DNA of 64,000 nt from an uncultured Bacteroidales bacterium. Its GTDB lineage: Bacteria; Bacteroidota; Bacteroidia; Bacteroidales; Bacteroidaceae. How positions within the stretch are numbered: the stretch's first letter is position 1; each line of letters opens with the position of its first letter. Positions 59,201 through 64,000 of the stretch are shown here, one piece after another. The translations under genes were made by a program, and so were the position numbers. The stretch spans positions 36,850-100,849 of the forward strand of contig CACXLY010000001.1 in the NCBI GenBank assembly GCA_902768605.1. The letters are read 5' to 3'. The notes beneath the pieces are model-generated. The model was given only the letters and a program-made list of their open reading frames with translations. It was not told the DNA's origin and ran no database searches.

Positions 59201-59345
59201 AAACGGCCACGCGTTGGTCGCACCGGGCTGTCTGAAACCTTGAGTACAGCTCCTCCGTCTGCTGCTTTGCCGCACAAGTGACGGACGTATTACCGCCCAA
59301 CATTCCCAGGCAGGGAAGGACAAATGCCAAGAAATACTTTTTCAT
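56220..59345 (-). CDS. GH106-like alpha-L-rhamnosidase, secreted
   Basis: 1041 aa. Signal peptide with MKKYFLAFVLPCLGMLGGNTS. The N-terminal catalytic barrel begins near AVYWYWMSDNISVEGVERDLEAMKKAGIDRAFIGNIWEG and carries NCPGWSQSGGPWI, VATVEDSYEMGGQNWTDDM, LECYGHWGFPGEF and WAESCTAGGPAFHRYPALMKQR; the C-terminal part has accessory beta domains ending RVYVNGQYAGGVWTSPYRV and a galactose-binding-like module. This matches the GH106 family, which removes terminal alpha-L-rhamnose, for example from pectin rhamnogalacturonan. It stands alone on the minus strand with its own promoter between purE and ispG, so it is probably a later arrival. No repeat insertions are seen in its 3.1 kb. Confidence 0.88.
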   Translation of the reverse strand: MKKYFLAFVLPCLGMLGGNTSVTCAAKQQTEELYSRFQTARCDQRVAVYWYWMSDNISVEGVERDLEAMKKAGIDRAFIGNIWEGSIKPGGIKVLTPEWWDVLHAALKKATQLDIQIGLFNCPGWSQSGGPWIEPRQSMRYLAQQHVGVEGNGQLQHIALPVVGEDAQDVRVMAVPAFAHKSVICQMEKEAGVSVTKEIHLEEPMWLRSILFETPAYLLVDVGLEAKVDGKYRMLRTEHLDRTNHNLNVGFHPLAPISLSIPDVCAQDFRLTLHGGGQPTKLTVTLSEQPLVERYEEKTLGKMFQSPLPMWDEYMWPTRPEPLQAGTVVQPSQVIDLTGLMNEDGVLTWKVPDGKWTIYRTAMLTTGVTNGPASPEATGLEVDKMSRKHVASHFDSFMGEVLRRIPAKDRRCLVATVEDSYEMGGQNWTDDMIPVFRRTYGYDPVPWLPVMFGQVVGSQDQSERFLWDLRRLVADRVAYDYVGGLRKVSNRHGLTTWLECYGHWGFPGEFLMYGGQSDEVAGEFWSEGSLGDIENRAASSCAHIYGKKKVWAESCTAGGPAFHRYPALMKQRTDRFFCEGINATLLHVYIQQPDSITFPGISAWFGNEFNRKNIWFQQMDIFTDYLRRCNMMLQQGSYVADVAYFIGEDAPKMTGECKPEIPRGYSFDYINAEVLKRCTVRGGCLSLPSGMQYRVLVLPQQKTMRPEVLTVIERLVRQGLNVLGPQAVASPSMQDYPMCDQKVSRLADMMWKSGSYGKGHVWADGTELQTILNTLGVRPDCYAQQSVPYAFIHRRLKGADVYFVSNQSDQSQRFDITFRVQGRSPETWDPLTGEKRLLPQYRQQDGLTAVPMYLEANQSIFVVFDALASGQPVPQTLNYPEPTVLARIDSPWTVTFQSAMRGPAEPQTFAELTDWSRNQNDSVKYYAGMAAYTNTLNLGELPSGPVYLDLGRVMVMARVYVNGQYAGGVWTSPYRVPVTQFLKPGRNDIRVEVVNNWRNRLIGDARLPESERKTYATVNPYDAGSELQESGLLGPVCLVKL

Positions 59346-59423
59346 CCTTTTCTCGCTCTCCTTTTTTGTTTAGAACTTAATGTTTCGCGCCTTGCTCACT
59401 AGCCCAAGGCTTTTATCTGCTTG

Positions 59424-59431
59424 CAAAGTTA
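59424..59431 (-). promoter_or_regulatory. -7 box of the GH106 gene
   Basis: TAACTTTG on the minus strand, about 78 bp upstream of the start. Confidence 0.7.
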
Positions 59432-59548
59432 CAGAATTTTTCTGAAACTTCAATCGTATCCGAAGGACATATTGACAAATTCAGCAGGCAAAGGCGATGA
59501 GTGACGTACTAACTCACGGCTCGCATGTGAGTTTTTTTTGTATTTGTG

Positions 59549-59579
59549 TTTGTGGTCTCGGATTTTTGCCGTACCTTTG
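59549..59579 (+). promoter_or_regulatory. Promoter of ispG
   Basis: TTTG at 59549-59552, a 19-bp spacer and TACCTTTG at 59572-59579; leader of about 90 nt. Confidence 0.85.
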
Positions 59580-59676
59580 CAGAGCAGCATCAAGAGCCTT
59601 CCGGCTCGCATACCAACCGAGTACAGGAATAATCAAGAAAAGCATTTAATCCGTTGTTCTTAAATATAGGACTATT

Positions 59677-60851
<1,175 letters not shown>

Positions 60852-60855
<4 letters not shown>

Positions 60856-60897
60856 TTCATAATTCTTAATTCTTAACTCTTAATTCTTAATTTACAA
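60852..60897. repeat. 7-bp-period AATTCAT/AATTCTT array
   Basis: Six heptamers starting at the ispG stop. Confidence 0.9.
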
Positions 60898-60935
60898 TTC
60901 CTTTGCAGTCGAATTTGTGAAAAAGGACAGGCACA

Positions 60936-62006
60936 ATGAGACAATTAACCCTTTGCCTCCTGCTTCTGTGGCCTATTTGGGTTGTAGCGCAAGAAGATGA
61001 AGAAGACGACACTACCTTTCAGATAACACGTGTACGCACGTTGCAGGAGGTTCTGATTAAGGCCGAAGAGCCTGCGTGGATAAGAGAGAAGCTGAAGCTT
61101 TTCATCCAGAAACGAGAAGAGAACTATCAGCAGGAGCCGTGCTTTCGCGCGTATGATTTCTTCTTCCAAGACACAGGCTCCGACCTTCAGCGTGGCGCCC
61201 AACACACCGTTACGGACTCTCTGACGGCCTATAGGTTCCAGAGCCGAGGCGTGCTGTTCTCGCCCTCAATGGCGCAGATGAAGCAGGACAGCGTCTTTCA
61301 GGTTGCACCCGAACGAAACACAGTCTTCGGCACCGATACGGCTTGCGTAAGCCAGCCCGACAGCGCCTATGTGCGTTGGAGCAATCTCGACGAGATGCTT
61401 TACCAAAACCTCATCCGCTCCCTGGACAAGCACTTCCTCAGGCAACATCGTTTTGCCGTAAACGGGGAGTTCGAGCATCCCAATCCCAACGTCGTGCAGC
61501 TCGTCTTCTGGTCAACCAAGTATGAGTTGGACCGTGGCTATCTGAACCTCGACACAGCCCGCTGCATGGTCTTGGAGGCAGAGCGCCACAGCGGTTTGGA
61601 TTGCGTGAAGCATGAGTTCATCAACGGCTTTGCTCTCTGGGCATTAGGTAGGTTTATAAAGCTCCAGCTAAAGGACTGGACCATTCTGCTGCGTGCCGCC
61701 TATACCGAGGAGGGTCAGCCCCAGGAGTTCCAATACAAGATGCAAAGGCATTTCGCTTCGTGGAGCGATGTGAAGAAGAAACGGCGCGAGTGGATGGACA
61801 ACAAGACCACCTGCCGAGTTTCGCTCCGCCTCCAACCCACCACGCGAAAGGCTCAGTTCCCTGACCTCATAGACATCTATCCCCCACGAAGCATCGAGGT
61901 CTTAACCTCCAAAAGCCGCCGCTACCAGATGCAGGAACGCCTCAGGAAAGTTCCCAGACAATATGTCCTGCTGAAGGAGGATACGCTGACACCCAGTGGC
62001 GAGTAG
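60936..62006 (+). CDS. Secreted protein of unknown function
   Basis: 356 aa, not recognised. Signal peptide (LTLCLLLLWPIWVVAQ) followed by a short acidic stretch (EDEEDDTTF). The remaining sequence begins ITRVRTLQEVLIKAEEPAWIREKLKLFIQKREENYQQEP, which resembles the region following the carboxypeptidase-like regulatory domain of many Bacteroidetes secreted proteins, but that domain itself is not seen. The middle part (RRWS-like NLDEMLYQNLIRSLDKHFL, VVQLVFWSTKYELDRGYLNLDTA) looks beta-rich. Single gene after ispG, no partner visible. Confidence 0.75.
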   Translation: MRQLTLCLLLLWPIWVVAQEDEEDDTTFQITRVRTLQEVLIKAEEPAWIREKLKLFIQKREENYQQEPCFRAYDFFFQDTGSDLQRGAQHTVTDSLTAYRFQSRGVLFSPSMAQMKQDSVFQVAPERNTVFGTDTACVSQPDSAYVRWSNLDEMLYQNLIRSLDKHFLRQHRFAVNGEFEHPNPNVVQLVFWSTKYELDRGYLNLDTARCMVLEAERHSGLDCVKHEFINGFALWALGRFIKLQLKDWTILLRAAYTEEGQPQEFQYKMQRHFASWSDVKKKRREWMDNKTTCRVSLRLQPTTRKAQFPDLIDIYPPRSIEVLTSKSRRYQMQERLRKVPRQYVLLKEDTLTPSGE

Positions 62007-62027
62007 AAACACTGCACGTTATGATTG

Positions 62028-62092
62028 CGAACTTAACGTGTTAAGTTGGCCAACTTAACGTGGAGTGTATGCATTTACTCCGTGGAGTGTTT
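62028..62092. repeat. 22-bp-period array (AACTTAACGTG, CGTGGAGTGT)
   Basis: AACTTAACGTG at 62030 and 62052; CGTGGAGTGT at 62059 and 62081; each 22 bp apart. Lies between convergent genes. Confidence 0.9.
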
Positions 62093-62257
62093 TTGATTTC
62101 ATGTTTCATCCTTGCCCGAGCTGTGCAAGCTTCCTGCAAAGGGCGCAAATTCTGTTCTTTGACGCATGAAAGCTCCCGCATCTCACGACGCAGGAGCTTG
62201 ATGGCGCACCGATTTATTAACTTCTTCGCTCCGCTCAGGCGGAACTAAAACCAATTT

Positions 62258-63184
62258 TTACTGCTTCACGATTTCGTAGTTCTTCACACCGCATTCCTTC
62301 ATGATGCTCTTGATGCGGTCGATGTGCTTCTGCGGAGTGCCCTTGCAGACGTTGATGCGGACGTGATGGTCTTTGCGGTTGACGACTTCGTTGAGGTGTC
62401 GCTGGATGTTCTCCCATTGACCTGTCCATGAGGTGTAGATGTAGTCGTGCCAGTCATAGCTCTCCTTGATGCCCTTGCTCTTCCAGATGGTGACAGGCTG
62501 GTAAGCGCCTTTGGGCACAGTGCCCGTCAGCAGGATGGTCAGGTCTGGGTTGATGTTGCCCTTCACATCGGCGGGTATCTGCACGGGCTTGGTGACGAGG
62601 TTGATAGTCCTCGTACTCATGTCTAGCTCTACCTTCTTCACGATGGAGGCTGGCTTGTCGAGCAGTTCATGGATGTCATGCTCTGTGCCGTCAATCTTTA
62701 TCTTGACCCCGTTTGGCCTCAAGGAGGGGGAATGTCGTACCAGAGCATCTTCTCTAAAGGAGTCCCCAAAAGCATTCACCACCCACGTGCCTCGTGTCCA
62801 GGTCACGAAAAAGGCTTCCCCATCCTTTGACAAACTGATGAGCTTCTCATTGGCAATTGCCAAACTATCCGCTATTTCTTCAGCGGTTTTCCTTGATGAA
62901 ATGGCATGGTAAGCTGCAAAGGACAGTCCACAGAGGAAGGCGGCGGCGATGAAGATGGCGGCAGTCTTCCAAAGTGAAGAAGCAAAGCTCGGGCGCAGCA
63001 CTCTTCTCTCTTCACTCTTCACTTCTTTGGGCTGGAGCATGTCGAAGGTCTCGCGAAGCTCCTCATAATATGCTTTGCACTCAGGGCAACTCTTCATGTG
63101 CTCGCTCAGTTGGGCCTGAGTCTGCATGTCGATAGTCTTGTCGAAAAGGTCGGCAACCTTTTCCTTGAATTCATTGCACTTCAT
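62258..63184 (-). CDS. Anti-sigma factor with zinc finger and ExbD-like C-terminus
   Basis: 308 aa. N-terminal cytoplasmic zinc finger of the HC2 type: C3, H29, C33 and C36 (SEHMKSCPEC). One membrane helix at about 70-92 (TAAIFIAAAFLCGLSFAAYHAI). The outer part has a unique domain (about 100-235) and ends HHVRINVCKGTPQKHIDRIKSIMKECGVKNYEIVKQ, which by eye resembles the periplasmic domain of ExbD/TolR. The tail KEVKSEERRV (about 53-63) is written by CTCTTCA heptamers. It lies 24 bp downstream of the ECF sigma gene, on the same strand, and should hold that sigma factor at the membrane until a signal releases it. Confidence 0.85.
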   Translation of the reverse strand: MKCNEFKEKVADLFDKTIDMQTQAQLSEHMKSCPECKAYYEELRETFDMLQPKEVKSEERRVLRPSFASSLWKTAAIFIAAAFLCGLSFAAYHAISSRKTAEEIADSLAIANEKLISLSKDGEAFFVTWTRGTWVVNAFGDSFREDALVRHSPSLRPNGVKIKIDGTEHDIHELLDKPASIVKKVELDMSTRTINLVTKPVQIPADVKGNINPDLTILLTGTVPKGAYQPVTIWKSKGIKESYDWHDYIYTSWTGQWENIQRHLNEVVNRKDHHVRINVCKGTPQKHIDRIKSIMKECGVKNYEIVKQ

Positions 63185-63208
63185 AATCTTTTTCCTTTCT
63201 AATCGTTG

Positions 63209-63721
63209 TTAATTGTTTTGTTTCATGCCCCGACGGAGCTTCTCCAGTCCGTAGAGGAAGCGGGATTTGACCGTCGGGAGCGGTAGGGAGAGGATTTCGG
63301 CAACTTGGGCAAAGCTGTTGTCGCCGTAGATGCGGAGGCGGATGACCTCAGCCTGTTCGTCAGGTATTTCCTTCAGCAGAAGGGCGATGCGTTTGTAGTC
63401 GTCCTCGTTTTGCTTGTCGGGAATGGTGTCGGCCACATCGACTCTTGTGTCAAGGGGAACGGTCTTGAGGCGGCTGGCATTTGCCTGCCACTTGGTGCAG
63501 ACGTTCGCCAATGTGCGGAAGAGGTAGCTCGAAAGGTTGTCTATCTGCCTGCCTTCGGTGTCGGAGAGCCGCGTGTGCAGCTTCAGGAACGTCTCTTGCA
63601 GCACGTCCTCCGCATCGTCGCCGTCCGCAAGCCTGTAGCAGGCGTACCTCAGCAGTCGCGGCCGCTCAGCCTTGAACACTACTGCGAGTTCATCGTTTGT
63701 GATGTCATTAGGTTTCTTCAT
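63209..63721 (-). CDS. ECF RNA polymerase sigma factor
   Basis: 170 aa from the ATG at 63721 (an in-frame Met eight residues earlier exists). Region 2 with LLRYACYRLADGDDAEDVLQETFLKLHTRL and region 4 with IPDEQAEVIRLRIYGDNSFAQVAEILSLPLPTVKSRFLYGLEKLRRG are typical. Forms an operon with the anti-sigma gene downstream. The target promoter motif cannot be read from this window. Upstream is a TACTTTTG -7 box (63760-63767). Confidence 0.94.
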   Translation of the reverse strand: MKKPNDITNDELAVVFKAERPRLLRYACYRLADGDDAEDVLQETFLKLHTRLSDTEGRQIDNLSSYLFRTLANVCTKWQANASRLKTVPLDTRVDVADTIPDKQNEDDYKRIALLLKEIPDEQAEVIRLRIYGDNSFAQVAEILSLPLPTVKSRFLYGLEKLRRGMKQNN

Positions 63722-63759
63722 CGTTTGTTTGTTTATCAGATGCATCTACTATTAAGACC

Positions 63760-63767
63760 CAAAAGTA
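63760..63767 (-). promoter_or_regulatory. -7 box of the ECF sigma operon
   Basis: TACTTTTG on the minus strand, 38 bp upstream of the ATG at 63721. Confidence 0.65.
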
Positions 63768-64000
63768 AGCAAAAAGATTTAACCAGCGGCAACTTTTTGC
63801 AAGAAAAAGGGACATATTCTGCCAAAACTGAAGGTCGACGGCCGATGGAAAGTCCAAAGACTGTCGTACCTTGGTGCTTGTATATAGCAATACTCTATTT
63901 TCCTTTTCAACTTTAATTCGCGAATTAATCAGGCTTGGAATGACAGAAACAGAGTGACTTGTACTGAGAGAGGTGATAGAAGGTACTGTGAAAATAGATA
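63768..64000. other. Right-edge intergenic stretch, nothing recognised
   Basis: About 233 bases without a supported gene, hairpin or repeat on either strand. Confidence 0.5.

Larger units (their letters stand above)
59346..59676. other. Divergent intergenic region between GH106 gene and ispG
   Basis: 331 bases holding the two promoters (59424 minus, 59549-59579 plus). The rest shows no further gene. A short dyad CTCACGGCTCGCATGTGAG is at 59513-59531. Confidence 0.7.

Overview
This 64 kb window looks like chromosome of a Bacteroidales bacterium, most likely Prevotellaceae, with roughly 50-55% G+C. The signs are promoters with a TAnnTTTG -7 box and a TTTG-like -33 box, an outer-membrane barrel of the TonB-receptor type, NspC, a DUF4290 protein, a PCMD-domain protein, GH3 and GH106 enzymes, and the housekeeping order DUF4290-murA-rimM-dxr-rseP. 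No rRNA, prophage, classical IS or CRISPR array was seen.

Layout. 1-154 is the 5' end of a tamB-like gene. 345-15234 is a multidrug/peptide efflux locus of the MacAB-TolC type: three pairs of FtsX-like permeases share one ATPase, one TolC channel and one membrane-fusion protein, followed by an NtrC-type sigma-54 activator and its histidine kinase. A consensus sigma-54 promoter (345-360) stands in front of the first permease, and rpoN itself lies at 49643-51079. 15387-17731 holds rluA, fabG and a TetR regulator. An initiator-type tRNA-Met follows. 18235-26277 is a carbohydrate/secreted block (two GH3 enzymes, an outer-membrane beta-barrel receptor, a Gfo/Idh/MocA protein). 26517-33583 has tRNA-Lys, an AI-2E transporter, tdk, rsmI, a coiled-coil lipoprotein, hflX and fumarase. 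33691-40003 runs on the minus strand: a Ser/Gly/Arg-rich secreted protein, nspC, a PCMD protein, nadD, a DUF559-guanylate kinase fusion and yicC. 40130-51915 is housekeeping: DacA-like peptidase, tsaB, DUF4290, murA, rimM, dxr, rseP, a lipoprotein, tRNA nucleotidyltransferase, luxS, rpoN, PAP2. 52426-63721 has a pRiA4b ORF-3-like protein, GNAT, CotH, purE, a GH106 enzyme, ispG, a secreted unknown, and an ECF sigma/anti-sigma pair.

The striking feature is an unusually dense set of three repeat classes that interleave with, and enter, genes. (1) GC-rich palindromic elements with cores like CCCCTTAAAGGGG or CCTCCTTTGGAGG, often in inverted pairs; many lie in frame inside coding regions (ABC permease, ntrC, GH3, barrel receptor, rsmI, murA, tRNA nucleotidyltransferase, rpoN). 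The same elements flank an AT-richer DUF559 (Vsr-like nuclease) module that has become fused in frame to the N-terminus of essential guanylate kinase. (2) Intergenic arrays of palindromic words with a 22-bp period but a different word at most loci (for example CACGTG, CACAGCAAGG, ACTAGT, TTGCAA). (3) AT-rich arrays with a 7-bp period, again with locus-specific words, some of which provide start codons or a signal peptide. The link between the DUF559 nuclease and the class 1 repeats is the best candidate here for an undescribed mobile system; this is inference from sequence layout, not demonstrated activity.
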